Source: Lineus longissimus
Taxonomy: Eukaryota > Nemertea > Pilidiophora > Heteronemertea > Lineidae
Length of the DNA stretch: 64,000 bases
NCBI RefSeq assembly: GCF_910592395.1
Contig: NC_088308.1
Coordinates: 6,523,001 to 6,587,000 of the forward strand
Reading direction: 5' to 3'
The notes under the pieces were generated by a model. That model saw nothing but the letters and a program-made list of their open reading frames with translations. It did no database searches and was not told the origin of the DNA. The position numbers were made by a program, and so were the translations under genes. Of the stretch, positions 37,901-52,123 are shown one piece after another. Every line of letters begins with the position of its first letter. Within the stretch, counting starts at the first letter, position 1.

Positions 37901-39474
37901 ACATAAGAAACCGTATCCTTATTGGAGTGGTATGACTGGTGTCGCATCTGTTTTATATAGTCTTCCCAATAGGATGCACCAGAAACAAGATGATACACTT
38001 TCATCTCGTATCGACTTCCGATCAACGAAGCCTGAAGCATATGTCTGGTCTGCTTAATTCCTTTGGCCGTACGTGGCCCGGTGATTTTAGAAGGTCAGAA
38101 AAAGCGTCAAATTTCCCGGATCAATGTCTTCAAGCTGAGCTCCACAGGACCGATGAACCTGTTATGTTGCGGGAACCAGTCCTGCATAACAAGGTATATG
38201 ATAAATTCGAGTGGTTTTTAGATGCCGTTCTTTTCAACAAGGCATCGGAATTGTCGGATATCAAGGTATTCAATCAAGCAGATGACCTACAATTCGAGGA
38301 CTGTGGCAACCTCTACGGACATATTGCATACTAAGGTCAAGGACTGGGTAGTCTTCAACCCTGAGTACATATAATTGCTGTCAGTTAGTTTTGTTATAAT
38401 GGATACGGCCCCAATCATCCGCTGGCATAATGCTGGTAGTAATGAATCAACGACACCTCAGAAAAATGAAACGACACGTCTAGGCTGCCTCCGCCATTAT
38501 AATTGGGAAGGAACAATCACAGAGACAGGCAGGACAGGTCGGGTATGGCATCGATGCGTCTACGCATGTCAGTATGAGGATGTGACTTAACAGTCAAGGC
38601 ATGACTTTAGTATTTTAACATCAAACATACAATAACCATGGAGTGTGCTTGTAAGGCGCCTTAGTTCCTTCATCTCCTTATCTATACGCTGGTTGCTCGA
38701 TCAAAAGTGATCAACAACTTTGCGGTGTGTCAATCATGTTTGGCTCTTGTCAATGGTATTATCCAAACATCACAATATGCAATCTAACGGGTTTGTTTGG
38801 ACCTATTATCATAAGTTTTCCATGATCATACTGAAGTTGAGGTGTTCCCCGCGTATGGTGTTTTATATGATTAAATAGAGAAGTTGGAGGTGGAAGCTGT
38901 TGGAGGCTGTTTCCTATCACACACCGACACATTTCGACAATAAGTCTTCTGCCAATATAAAGATGCACCACGACTCTCCTTACTTACAAAGCCGTGTTGG
39001 CCATTCCACGAAGCCATCTTGGTCATAATTCACATTCAGAGGTGGATAACTCTGTCTTTATTTGATCTAGTCGAGTCGTGAATTCAATAAAGTGATATCA
39101 GTCTATCGGAAATGTCAGACGATCTGCTTTTTAAAAGCCGGACATGTCCTTGGCAATCTGGTCGAGTCCTCATCAAACCGAGAAGAAAGAAAGAAGCCAA
39201 CCATGGCAATGTGATAGGGCAATGACGTCGATGAACCAGGTCCTCAACTAACCTGCGGGCATGACCACAGCTATAGCTTGGCTGGTGACTCCTGCTTATC
39301 AAGACCGATCAGCCTGCGGCCAAATTCCTTTCGAGGTGCTTCAGTAATGGACAACTCTGCTTGTAACGTAGTGTGACATTGTCATGGTGTGAAAAGGATT
39401 AATGTATTTTTATAGAGCATTTTAAAGCAAATGTATAGTTAAAACGTTTCTACATTCATCCTCAGACTATTAAT
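32000..39474. other. Long non-coding stretch, no gene recognised
   Basis: Unique AT-rich DNA. The longest frame (37939-38334, plus; first ATG near 37996) includes PVLHNKVYDKFEWFLDAVLF but has no recognisable domain. Other frames are about 100 codons or fewer. No tandem arrays, TIR pairs or tRNA-like sequences were found. The TACATGTA octamer, frequent elsewhere, is absent from 27.8 to 49.7 kb. Confidence 0.55.
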
Positions 39475-39700
39475 CCAGAAAACCTTTCTGTAACAGCCAC
39501 AGAGCGTAGAGTACTGCGCTACGATTGGGCCATTTCAGACCCTTTGAAAGTACCGATGGATCGGGAGTGACACTGGCCCCAGGCCAGCCACTGGCGTGCC
39601 TTGAACCCATGACCTTTACATAAGTGATTGATGAAGGTCCGAATATGATAAGTTGAAGCCGCCAAGACACTAGTCAAAATCACTAGGCCATTTGTTCTGA
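39475..39700 (-). mobile_element. Probable old tRNA-derived SINE
   Basis: On the minus strand a box A-like TGGCCTAGTGATTTTGACTA (near 39690) is followed about 80 bases later by a box B-like GGTCATGGGTTCAAGGC (near 39600). A body of about 130 bases follows, including GTAGCGCAGTACTCTACGC. The box spacing is wider than in a tRNA, suggesting an insertion or decay. No A-rich or simple-repeat tail and no target duplication are visible, so the boundaries are approximate. Confidence 0.4.
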
Positions 39701-42700
39701 CAACAACCATAGATCAACGACGTGTAGATGCATATACTTTGACTGGCTGGAGGTTTATTAAGCGGCTCCCCGTGTCAAAGACAGGGATTCGTTGTCTGAT
39801 GGAAGAGGCTTTCGGCAACTTAAGTAAAGCTCTCTTGTCACAAAGGTATATCCTGTTAATGGCAAAGGCGAGAGGTACATGCAGGGTAGTAATGGTCGTG
39901 TTCATTGATACCAAGACCCGAGTTACTGACCACAAGGAAGACGGTGAAAGTAACACCTCGCTATTAATATAGGAAATTACTAAAAATGCATAGAGGTCAT
40001 CTGTCTTCAGTGGTTACGTAGATTGCCGCACTGAATGGTGGATCGGCGTATCAATTCTGGTTGTTCACAATATATCAGTTAGTATTTCAATACAATAGAC
40101 ATCAGGAGAGACCATGACTTTGCTGTTAGGGAAATATAGGAACACATGTCAATCTGTCTTTCAGCGTTCTCAAATATTGAAGGGAAACATTCAGACACGG
40201 GACACTGAAATACGTTACACTTCTCCATCGTTCTAACCGTTGAGCTATTTGAGGTTCCCGTTTATTTTGCAATGTTTGGCACCATTAGATCCAACATCGT
40301 TCATTTTGACTTTATAGGACCCAACATTATTAACTCATATAGCTTGCACGTACTGATATCTAACTGGTGAGAAAGTTTTCATCTGTTGGCATTCATAACA
40401 GGGCTAACATTTTCTTTTGGTTGGTACTTATACAAGGCAAACAGTTACGAAGGAAACGTCACTAAGTACTCTCATAACAGCTAAGTTGATATATTTCAGG
40501 AAGTGCCCCTCAACATGTTAAACTGCAGTTAAAATCATAGAGTAAACACTTAGTTTTTAGTCTGTTTAAACTCAATAAATCCTGAAAACATATGTTCAAG
40601 AGTAACATAATTGTTGTCATTAATCATTAAGTGGGACAGAATGCATTTTACGAGTACCATCGCTGACATTTTAATTAAAAAAACCAAGAGATGATGCTGA
40701 GGTAAATGCTATTCAGTTTACTAGTGCGTCTACTTGTCTATCTAAGTTACAAAACGTGGATGTAGGGGGTATACACGTTTCGAATAGGGATGAAGCGTAC
40801 TCAGATGTTATGCAAGTTTTTGTGCAGTAACAGACCAAACGTTACAGAGTAAAAACTGGTAAAACAGTGAATAACACCTTTTTATCAAATGAAGTCGGGC
40901 CAGAATCTAAATTCACTTCGAACTCCAAGAAATGTCTCACTATCAACGAGATCAATGGACTCAACGTGCGTGGTTGTACGACATTAAACATGTTAAAGCA
41001 CCGATTCACAAAACACGATTTCTTGCAGTATAGTTCTGTAAATTGTTCGTCTTCGGCTTGATTATTCAGATAAAACGCACGTAATTGTGTTCTCGTGTTA
41101 TTATAGGATCAAAAGAAGAGCTCGGCTTCCCGCTTTGTGCGCCAATTCCTAATTTAGATCGAGCCTTATGGCGGAAGTGCGTTATTTTTTCTTTATGGTT
41201 GATATCTCGGATTTGTCAGAAAAGGGGCGAGTGTCAATTCATTGATTCTTTTTCACAACATATCCGGATATGTATATATAATATGAAATATGGTATATTG
41301 CAGTTTGGCACAAATTCAGGGGATGGATGAAAATTGTCTGTCTCAGAACATGAAACCATATTCATGCAAAAAGCAATGTTTAAATTGATATTTAGGCTGG
41401 ATTTGAAGAGTTTTCATCGCAATACACTGCCCAATTGGGCTATTTTAGCGAAATGTTACAGCCTAATAAAGGACTGCTGCCTATAGGCATTGAAGACGGT
41501 CACACATTACAGTTTTTGTGTTTTATCAATGGAAACAATTGGAACAGGGGAAGACATTGATACATGCCAATTCGACAGTACGTATATGTCCGCTCTTAAA
41601 GCATATGGCAATGCAGCTAGCATGGCTGGTCGATCCGATTGTAATTGTGACAGAATAATATGAAACTAAAGTCAACAGCATTTTAATTTCCTCTGAATTC
41701 ATGAGTGTGTACTGTACTCTGCTTGAAGTATCGCATAAACAGTGTTAAACAGTTCAAAGTCTTAATTGTTATTTACTCTCTATCAATCATTCAAATCTTG
41801 CCCGTATAGTTCTTGATCATGGGTACAATAGATCATGAGATATTATATTCCTTCATCTCAATTCAACAATGTTGGACAGCTTTAAGCTCTAAAACCTGAT
41901 TGATACCTTATGCATCAAACGTTTTTTTAAACTGTGCACCAAGTCACATCCAGCATGATCAATCATCAATTACTTTGTAACAATGATTCTCAATAAAAAA
42001 TCTCAGAAGGGTACTAAAAAATAGCAGCATGGCTTTGTGTTCCGTGTTGTATTGCAAGGCTGAGCGGGCATTGATCTGTCTGTGGCTGACAAGGAAGATG
42101 TTCGGCAGGTTTTTCAAACCCCACGACGATATAATATTTGTATGTTGTGTCATCGAGTGCTGTGCTAATTCATGTAGGCGACAGTCGTAACGTGACTCAT
42201 CTTGTACTGAAGGGACATCTTGGGCGAGGGATTTTCCTAGCAAAGAGGATAATGTGCCGACTTGACACCATGCGCCGTCACTTGTTGTGTTACACTGATG
42301 CCGTTCTCTGATAACGATTTTCACTAGTGTTGGAAGATAGTTTTGGGCATGGCTTGCGAATTTCAGGCAGGCCTAAGGTTACACCCAGTTTTAATGCATT
42401 GTTTATTGCAGTTAAACGAGTTTTCATTTATCCTGTTTGGAGAAGGTGCGATCCTGCTGGAAGCGTTTTTGTACAAAGAAATAACATATCTTATGCCCAA
42501 GTTGGCCCTAATAATCGGACGAGGAATCATAGAATTTTTGAAAAAATGTGATAAAGTGCATGCACACTAACGTCATTAGCTTTTCGTCATTGGTTGCTCT
42601 TCGTAATGGTTGCGAAACCTGCTTATTCTCCATACGCCGTGGCGATCATACCATTAAACAAGTACCAGCAAGAATTACAGAAAACCGATCCAGAAACATT

Positions 42701-45700
42701 ATATTCTACTCAGAATCCATAAGTTATCTTGTATCCGAGCCCTGATGATGTGGTTTTCCGGATAAACACATCTAATGGGAAAGTACATATCGTCATCGGA
42801 TGTTGCGCTGCGGTCAGTTTTTCCTCGGCCTTATAACGATTTCCTTTGGTCAGGAATTTGCGAGGAATAATTATGTCCTATTATCGGCAGTTTCCTTGGA
42901 CAGCGGTATGGGTACAGACATTCAGCCAAATTGCACACCGGCCACACTCTCCTACAGACCTACACAATTCTCGCATATTTATTTCGAGCATACATTAGCT
43001 TCATTTTGTTTTCACTGTAACCTTAGTTAAACGCCGAGAGGAGTGCCTTTCAGCATTCTAAAATTCCTTCGCCCCTTCTCAAAGATTAACCAACCACAAA
43101 GAATTTAAGCGAAGCTATTGTCTACTTCCAGCGGCCCGTAACCATCATTAATTTACATCACCACACTGTTATTGTGATAACTTAGTGGTCTAGATTTATT
43201 GTTGCCGATGCTGAGAAAGGAGAAGGCCTGGTGATAGCCATCAACTCGCCCACTCAAACAGCGGCACCCCAGTGGCCGCGGATGGAAAATGTTGTACAAA
43301 ATTGGCCAGAGTTGGCGAAACAACAATCATTAAAATGTGTGATCCAACCGATAACGTACCCTCGAGGCATGAAACCCATTAATAGTAGACCACGACATAC
43401 AACTAGTGAGAGCGGAGTACACACAGCTCAAACCTAATGCAACGGGATTCAGCAGATAGTACAGCGTGTCTATCATGTGATTTTTCAGAAGATTTGTTCG
43501 GATTTCCGTTATAGAGAAGGAAGGAAACCGATGGCAGATGGCGGTCCACTCCTCTCGCAATTTGATTGTTCACGGATGTTTATGATCTGCGCAAATGCTA
43601 ATCGCCTGCCATATATACTGGACTGCTTATACATTGGTTAACTCACAGTACAATTGCATCAGCGAGTCATTACGACATTTGGGGGAATATCAAAGTATCG
43701 AGAGGACTGTGTTTCTCCGTGATAAAACAATTGAGTAAATAAGACTGAAATAGCTGAGATCTGATGTATCCCAAGTCGAAAATTCCGATGTGGTTCTCCT
43801 AAAACTGTATACAAGATCTTACATGTTACTGAGAATCTTATCAGAATCTTTAACAGGATTTTCGTCCGGGGATGTCGCAGCTTCGGACTTCCTAATTTCG
43901 TTGCAAAGAATGAGGAGGCAAGGATGGACTGAGAGACGATAGAGGAATTACTATAAATGTGGGGTACATAACCAACTCGTAATTAGGCCACAGGCCAATA
44001 TTAATAATGTAAATCAATAACTTGTATTTTCGAATTTCAAGGATATTCAGAAATTAAATGTTTCTCAAATTCTTCTTGTCCATCAAGTTAAAAGAAAACA
44101 CCTATACAGCGCTACAACGAATCTGTTCGTATAACACATGACTCCTCTGTCATGACTGATGAAGCAAGCAAACGTCTCATCTTCTCTGTTCAGTTGAAAA
44201 TGTGCTCATCGGTACCAAAGATCAAACGAAATCTGCCATGAAAGAGCTGCCTTAATGGGAACGTATTTATACTTGAATGCAACTGGTGTGGGTCATGCAC
44301 CAAAGATCAAAAGCAACCTGTACGCACCTTGGAATCTTCAGGAAGCTATACTGACGGGTCTGCCATTATAATAACCAAGGTTAAGGTAATTCAAAGCGAA
44401 GCGTGACATGTTTAGGAAATGGAGAAGCAGCCTTGTCTTGTTGTGTGAAAATCGCATTGGGCAGAGATGATCTCGTAGGCGTATGAACGGTAGCCGCGTA
44501 CAATCGATAAGTGGTTATGAGTTGCAACTCGTCCCCCTGTGTTGATATGATTGAGTCAAAAGCACATTTCAAGGCGGGAACGTCGTTTGCGCCAATAAAT
44601 GCCTTTAACGGTTTGCCGTTCTGAGTAAAAAAAGTTAATCAGAAAAAAATTGTGATACATTGAGGAGATATTGTGCGCCAATCGAACATCAAAAAAGTGA
44701 TAGAAACAGCTAGCGAAGCCATCCTTTAGCTGGTGCGGTCCTATGATCTGTCTATCAAAGAGAAGGAGACGCATTGTGTAAACAATTGATCACTATTACC
44801 TTCAGTACGGCAAGGCTAACAATCAAGATGGAAAATTCATTTGCTCGAGATAAAACAAAAACTTACAGTCTCCTTTATTCCGGATCGCGAGGTAATCACT
44901 TGCGTTCTCCCTCTATCCTCTTATAGCCCTACAAAGAAAGAAAAAGGGGAAATATAAGTTACATCCAAGCAGCCGAGGAGACTTACTCGTCTTCGCTTTC
45001 TGTCCATTTATACGCAAATAATGCCAATATCCTGGGGAGACTGAAAGAATGACAAAGAATCTAGAGGTTTGCATACAAGCTTTGTTATGGTGATGTGATT
45101 ATCATGGCTCGTTTCTGATAGAAACGCACCGCTTTTCAGTATCGCATCCCCAAAAGGGAGATGATGTTCTCGGCTCATTGTTAGTCAGGAAACATGATGG
45201 AGTTGTGACAAAAAGAGGATACCTGCTTGCATGCCTACGACAGCGGGTCATTAGCCATTGCTTTTATCATCCATTACCACCTTCCCTGTGGGGGACTCCA
45301 GGTTGAGCGATAGTGGACGGATCGTATTAGCTGCTATCATGAGGGGACTAGCAGGAATCACCTTCCGCTCTTCGCCTGCATGGCGAAGTTGCTTCCAACT
45401 CGTAATGGCTTTACCATAGAAAAGGTAAGTTGAATTCAACGTATGGTTCCAAAAAACACAAAAATTCTGAACCAATACTTTGAACAGATGTATTGAGCTC
45501 CCGATTCAAACTATAAAATTACAGCACGCCATCAGCTTCGAGGGAATTCATAGAGGAATGCTAGGGAACCAAAACGACAGATTGACACGTGTTTCTCTTT
45601 ATCCTATTGGAAAGTCATGGCCTCTCTACTTGTCTGTTGTACATTGAAACACTGAAATATGGAGAACAACCAAAAAGGTTACACCGGCTGTCGATTACGT

Positions 45701-47141
45701 CATTATTCATGCAATTCCAATTATGATTATGGATACATAAAACATAATTTAAAAAAACACGGTTGTAGCATTTCTGGTTGGTGCAAAAAGTAGAGCAGCC
45801 GTGCGCTATAATGAATAGACTTAATAAATTGGCCATTTTTGATCAGTCGAGTCTGTTATCTCGAAGTATTACATTTTATGGTCAAAGACCAATCTTTTCA
45901 ATCTGACACATTTCATTGTCAGAATAATATTACGGTATATTCTCTTTTATCTCCAGTGAATTGGCAAGAAAAAACAGATCCAAGCTGCTCGCCGTCCAAT
46001 AAAGAAACATGAAAATAAACGATCCGGATGTGTTTTCCTCATGCAACAAACTTGCGCTCTCAAGTGGTGCATAAAAAGTGCACTTTAGAAACACAGATAA
46101 TTATCCCTCTGTCTTCTCCCTTGAGAAGATAAACGATGAGAAATTGGTAAAAAAATGGAGATGCATCTTCAGGATATTGGTTTGCCTCTCTTATTGGAGA
46201 GAAAAAAATTAATGATCGATCTTGATAATCGCCTTCATATGGATGGATATGGCTGAGACATACATCTAATGCAACAATTAGGTTAAAAACATCTTGCACT
46301 CCTTTTGAAAGACATTTGTCCGATATTATTGCAAATTGCCTTTATCAGATAGGGAATGGCAAAATAAAAAGGAAATAAACAAGGACATAATTCCTCTGTG
46401 CTCCTTCTTTCTGTACCATTATTATTAAAAAAATCCACCAACTGGAAAAGAGTACAATTTGGCGGCGAGTGAGCCCGCGTTTGATCATAAATGCTGTGAC
46501 GTCATGTTGATTTAACCTTTAACATCCAACATGGATGAATTTATCATTAGAAACAGTTGTTTAGACAATATCAAAATTGCATAAAAAGAAAAATAGTGCC
46601 TGGTCGTCACATCTAGAAAAGCTTTGTTTGAATCTCGTTTTGTTATCATAGTATCATTAATGTTCGTTGCATAATTTGTTACAAATGACCGTGGGAATTG
46701 AAAATCAACACTATGTTCATTGCTTGATCGATATCAACGAGCGTACCCACTGGTATACCGCCGAGTGAATCAACTCGATCGAGACGATGGCTACAAGCTG
46801 TAATACCAATGTGTTAAAAACCAGATATACATAAGAGAGCAGCAGTCATAGCCAGTTGTATAACTGTCTCTGTCATTTCGACCTTCTGACACCGGTCAAT
46901 TCATTTGTGTTATCAGTGTCGACTTAAGTGCCTTCATAAACCATGTACCATCTGTCGCTGTACCATTAACAAATGTGATCAAGGTCATGCAGAGAGCTTC
47001 GCAGAATGATTTTCGTGCAACGAACACTATTGAATCGATTAAGAGTCACCTGGCAATGCCTGATCGTGACTTGGAGACAGTTGAAGGTGCAGGTGTTTAA
47101 CATTCGTGGTATAAACAGTACGGATGTGATCAAGTTAGCCT
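39701..47141. other. Long non-coding stretch, no gene recognised
   Basis: The 12-mer GGTTGCGAAACC at 42608-42619 matches the arm of the 13139 foldback element, inverted. Two overlapping plus frames near 42327-42570 include an ATG with good context (GGCATGG, 42349) and a 73-residue hydrophobic product with no known family. A CACCAAAGATCAAA-like motif is repeated near 44211 and 44301. A TGACGTCA palindrome lies at 46497-46504. Confidence 0.5.
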
Positions 47142-47516
47142 TCAACATTTGCTTGACAGTGCTTTCATCAACCCGACCCGGCCATTAGCACTGTATCTAC
47201 TTGGCCAATAGAAGTGTCCAAAACGAAAAACACCTTCCGCCGTGGCCATTACCACACCGTGCGAGTTCGTGACAGATTCCACACCGCCTACAGCCTCGGT
47301 GTGATGCCATCTTCTAGCAGGTAGTTAATACGATACCATTGAGCAGGGTATTGAATCACGATCTGTCAGCCACTTCATCAGTACCTTAGCATTCGGTAAC
47401 GTGATAAGGGAAAGAGTCGCCTCGGAGGCCTCCACCCACGGGTTGGCGATCGGAGAAATGAATTGCAACCGTGCTGCGCAGTTGTTCTGTTCTTTACCAT
47501 GTTTACAGCTCCACAC
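47142..47516 (-). other. Broken open frame, 125 codons with one stop
   Basis: A minus-strand frame starts with an ATG at 47516, runs 63 codons (including LITLPNAKVLMKWLTDRDS) to a TAA at 47325-47327, and stays open for another 60 codons (including GVVMATAEGVFRFGHFYW) to a TGA at 47142-47144. The segment is GC-richer than its flanks. I recognise no family. It may be a decayed exon or a chance run. Confidence 0.15.
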
Positions 47517-47605
47517 ACATCATATAAGTGACTTTAGATGGGAATACCGATGAACTGAGCGGTAGATCATTCAGCGAAATCTCACGTCCCTTGCCTCCGA
47601 TGGCA

Positions 47606-47617
47606 TATATATAAAGG
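47606..47617 (+). promoter_or_regulatory. Candidate TATA element (TATATATAAAGG)
   Basis: A good TATA match, followed by a second TATAAA at about 47632. No convincing coding start follows; the first ATG with any length gives 25 codons. AT-rich DNA produces such matches by chance. Confidence 0.15.
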
Positions 47618-47639
47618 AACTATGCAGAGGGTATAAACG

Positions 47640-50276
47640 GTATACGAAGACAGCTGCCAACAAAAGACCTGCCAGTTAAAGTCAGTATCGCCTGCTCAAT
47701 CTAATGCCAACTCACTTTTCGCACCTCAGTCAGTATCAATGCGAGGATGAACAAAACTCCCAATTGATGCATGAGTGATAACTATGGCATTCCACTCCCA
47801 GAGCTTTTGAATAGAAAGCTAGGCTCTACTTGTGCCATGGCTGGTGTTCGGCAGACCGAATCTAGCGTATACTGAGCATTCTCCAGCGCCTGAATTTTGA
47901 ACGGGAAATGAGATATTTTTGTGGGCAGCGAAAATATAAAAGTAGACCATGAAAACGCTGGTCATGCGGAAGTCGCCTTACGTCTGTGGAAATCTTGCGC
48001 CATCTCTGTCACAGATTGCGTATGATTCAGTTTATTCCCATACGTTTCAACTTCAACGCCTTTTATCAATTCGCCAAAAACTCTCTTAATTTGATAGAGT
48101 GCACATGAAGTTACCCGTTATAAGCTCCTGTTGCATTGTATGATGAAATCACAACATTTTTCTTTAGAATGTAGCAAAATAATGTACAATTCCTCAGGCG
48201 CACACAAGACACTTTCTGTAATCGTTTTGATTTTTATGTCCAACGGCCATCTTGAGCCAAGCAATATTGCATCCGTCAGCAATCATGGCTATACTCATTT
48301 GAATTACAAACGTGGCATGGTATCGCATTCGAACGAAGTATGCTAATTTAAGACCTCAAATGTAGCAGAGTAGCAGTCAGTTGATGAACGTGACAGCGCA
48401 ACATCGCCCAGCCAACATGACTGATGGTATACATATCAAAATCTTCGATTGTCCCAACTTTATATGCAGATTGCAAAATCTAGTCTGCCATATCACCACT
48501 GTTCAAACATGCCGGGTTGACTTCATGAGAACAATATGGCAATTACGAGTCACCACAAAAAGAAATGCTTTGCAAGGAAACAAGAGTTGCCGATTACAGA
48601 CATGCAGTCGCAAAATTTGCTCATGCTATATCTTATATATTGTTTCAGTCATACAGTTGCTGCAGAGCCTGGAGTATAACATGTAAATCGAAATCAATTA
48701 CTGGTAAAGCTTATTTATTCAATAAAAAACTAATAAAGTCGTAAAGTTATGAGTATTCACCTGAATCACGGATACATCCGTGCCTGAATACAGGATCCGA
48801 CATCTGTGACCATCCAATAACGACACTACTATTATGCATGGTCACGCCACCCCATGTGCTCAGTTCACATCCAATAAATCATGGCTGGCTGAGGTCAAGG
48901 TCAAAATACCGATGGATGCTGGCGAGTCATTAAGTTACTTGAGAACAGGACAAGGTACTTTAGATGGAGGAAATGCTTGCTAATCAATCACGCATGCTGC
49001 ACGGACACAAGCTAACCTTTCGTCTCAGTAGTTTTTATCAAGGACCATTCCGTGTCATGCGAGGCGAAGCAATAATTAAGCGTAACTGAATTGGCACTTG
49101 TACCAGAAAAAAAGCAATGCCGAAACGGTCTTGCAGTGCTACAGGCTGCATTGTTTATAAATAGCGATAATAAGTTCTAATTAGATTTTCTCCAAATAAT
49201 CCTGGTTATCAAAGAAGGATAAACCAGCCATAATTGGCATTAGGACTTCTTTCTTGGGGATTCAGTTATTGTACGAACATTGTCTTTGTCAGCGAATTAC
49301 TAAGGGCAATTGTGAACGGGATGATGAAGATAGAATTCCTTGCACTTCACCTCTGGCTCGACACATGGTGCATTTTGAACAAAGTACTTGAGTCACGTGG
49401 GTATCTTGAAGTACACGAACAGAAAAATTCATACGACTCAAATACTAAATGGCAAAATTTATTGACAGCGGCACACGGTTAGCAGCTATCTATTCCATTG
49501 AGAACTTGTTTGACACGGTGCATCATTATTAGCTGGAATCCAATAATGCCAATCGCAACTGTAGTGCTAGTGATAGGAAAAATGCGCCTGTGTTTCTTTT
49601 GTGTTCGGATGTTATTGGCAGGATCACTATTGGAAACTCCGATTCTCCATTGCCGGTATGTCGTCTTGAAAAAGACTCTGGATTCTTAATCAGCTGGTAC
49701 ATGTAGGAGCATAATCGTGGTGAAACAGACGGGCAACGGGACTGCTACCGTCCACAGCGGGTTACTTTTTTCAGCAGGTACCCTTTTTAGTGCGAATGTT
49801 ATCGTCGGTTTCTGGCCTGCCTATGTAACTCCGCGTGCATCATTAAACTGGATCGGTTGCTGAAGGCAAATGCATTAACTCTGCTCGAAGTCAGCTTTAT
49901 TAGGTTAGGTAGGAATCAAATCAAAACCATTAGACCATTTTAGAAATGTGACTTTCATCTCTTAAATTGACTAATTAAGTGTTGGAGTACCAGTTTTAAC
50001 GCTATCAGATACGATTTAAAACAGGCTCATATTCGCGATTTTATCCCGCGACAGCTTTTGAGTATACATGTACAAGGGCGTTGCAGCTACTTGATGTCCA
50101 TCATTTAGAGTCTGCTCTATCGTAATCTCGATCGGATAGGTGCATAATAAGACGACCCCCAGTGAAGACGTTTCAGAATATGGTAGATAAATTCACCTAC
50201 AAAAAACTCCGGAGACAAAAATTAAACAATCGTTTTCAAAACCTTTACCAATGCTATAACAAACCTACTCAACAAC
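47640..50276. other. Non-coding stretch with a small hairpin
   Basis: CACGGAT-AC-ATCCGTG at 48767-48782 is a perfect 7-bp inverted repeat, with TATTCA/TGAATA outside it. Frames are 101 codons or fewer, with no family. AATAAA motifs near 48720 have no gene to end. Confidence 0.5.
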
Positions 50277-50510
50277 ATGGCAGGCATTCAGGTCAACTTA
50301 GGTTTCCGCGCTCTTATAAAACTGTATCATAATATTTCCTTGCAGACAGAAAGCAATAATCTCGAATACCGCGGCAATGTCAAAGGTCTTGCCACGCTGT
50401 TGTGGCGTTTTATATCAGGGAGAACATCACGTCATGTGTTGGACACCTTATTGACTTTGCCCTTGAGAGGCTGGTGGAACATTAATATCGAGGTGGTAAT
50501 CGGTTATTGA
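50277..50510 (+). other. Unassigned open frame, 77 codons
   Basis: The ATG at 50277 is in strong context (AACATGG). A two-codon upstream ORF (ATG CTA TAA, 50251-50259) lies just before it. The product begins MAGIQVNLGFRALIKLYHNI and contains GLATLLWRFISG. No recognised domain and no TATA element nearby. It could be a chance frame. Confidence 0.15.
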
Positions 50511-51984
50511 ATACTACCATCATGACGCTACATGGCCACGGAGGTGGAGGGATCTATGAGTGATTGTCCGACTTCCTGACTGGAGTCAACCCTTTGCGTT
50601 ACATACATTAGTTGGCATCTATTTCTAAAGCTAATTGATAAGAAGTGATGCGTGCATGTATCACTAATCACTATGAAATTACGGCGATAGCTTCTAGGGA
50701 ATGCCATCGTATGAGTTGAAACAGCGCTAACTGCTTCCATTAGGGGTCAATAGGCCTTACCAGCAAGGCCCAATAAACGCAATGCATGGCCGAGAAACCT
50801 CGGGAACTATGTTTTCCCGTCGATTGTTGCTATAGAGATAAATAGAGACTGTAAGGGTCGGGTTGAACCTTGATTTTCCAATGCACTGTGTTTCCTCGAC
50901 GTTATACGCTGGAAACACAGCAGAAACTTATCGAAATTAACTTAGCTATGGTTGGGTATGTGTTTTCCGGCGGGAGCACTGCAATAGATGAAATAAATCT
51001 TGGTCAGTCTCCTAATCAGACCCGTTCAATCATCGATCACCGTTACTAAGACGGAGTACAAAAGAGCTAGCCGTGCGAATAGATTATGGGTAGAGCTGGA
51101 AATAACACGTACAGTACAGCTCGAAAGTATAATATATACAGCATTAGAATATTTTCCTCAATAATGACTGATTTCGTCTGATATTGTTGGGGAAACGTTG
51201 AGAAAACAATACCAGATAGGTAAAAAAATCACAATATGGCACGATCCATGTATACCGCGGTGCAAGTTAAATACTAAGTTGTTCGATGGTCATGACGAAG
51301 TCATGTTCCGGCTTGACTTTTATTTCGACTTCGTTGTAATTAATCAACTGGTCTTAGATTGGTGAAGGTAGGTTTTATCAATGGGTAGTGAACAGGTTTC
51401 ATCAATGGACAAGTGATTTCTGTCTCTGATAAGCGTTACGTGATATACTGAACAGCGCGTGATACGGCAACAAATGATCTTTCCTCGTCTATGTCATCCT
51501 TTACAAAGCTACATACTAAGTACGGCGCACGCCAGATGCGTGATTAAAGGCAATCAACCTTGTACGTGTCTCCGCCCTTTCAATAAACCAAAGCTAAGAA
51601 TAAGCTATCACGGTTTATAGTCGTTTGATGAGTTTATGGAGATTAGGAAACCGCGAAATGAATAATGCTGCCAAGCCGCATGCTTGGTCATAGAGACATG
51701 GCAATAAAAGTACAAAGAAAAGGTATACGAACGATTTAGATGGCGCTATTTTTTCCAAGGTTAAGTTGATTCGGAACAAAATATTTTCTTTGAGGTATAA
51801 TGTGACCTCGTTGAATATGATTACCGAAGAAATATGCAATAATACTTACTAAATTTGCGCAACATCAGAAAAAAAACCTTCTGATTTTAAAATCACCTAA
51901 CTTCTCGGTTGAAATATTCATTGGACAACAAAGACACAGCCGCCATCATTTGGTTTCGGAAGTAAGAAAATTTCGAGCGTTTTT
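50511..51984. other. Non-coding stretch
   Basis: No recognised gene. A short inverted pair GGCCTTACCAGCAAGGCC lies near 50752-50769. Nothing else stands out. Confidence 0.5.

Positions 51985-52123
<139 letters not shown>

Noticed and set aside
37939-38334. 131-codon plus frame as a gene
   Set aside because: It opens at GTG; the first ATG is further in. No known motif, within chance length.
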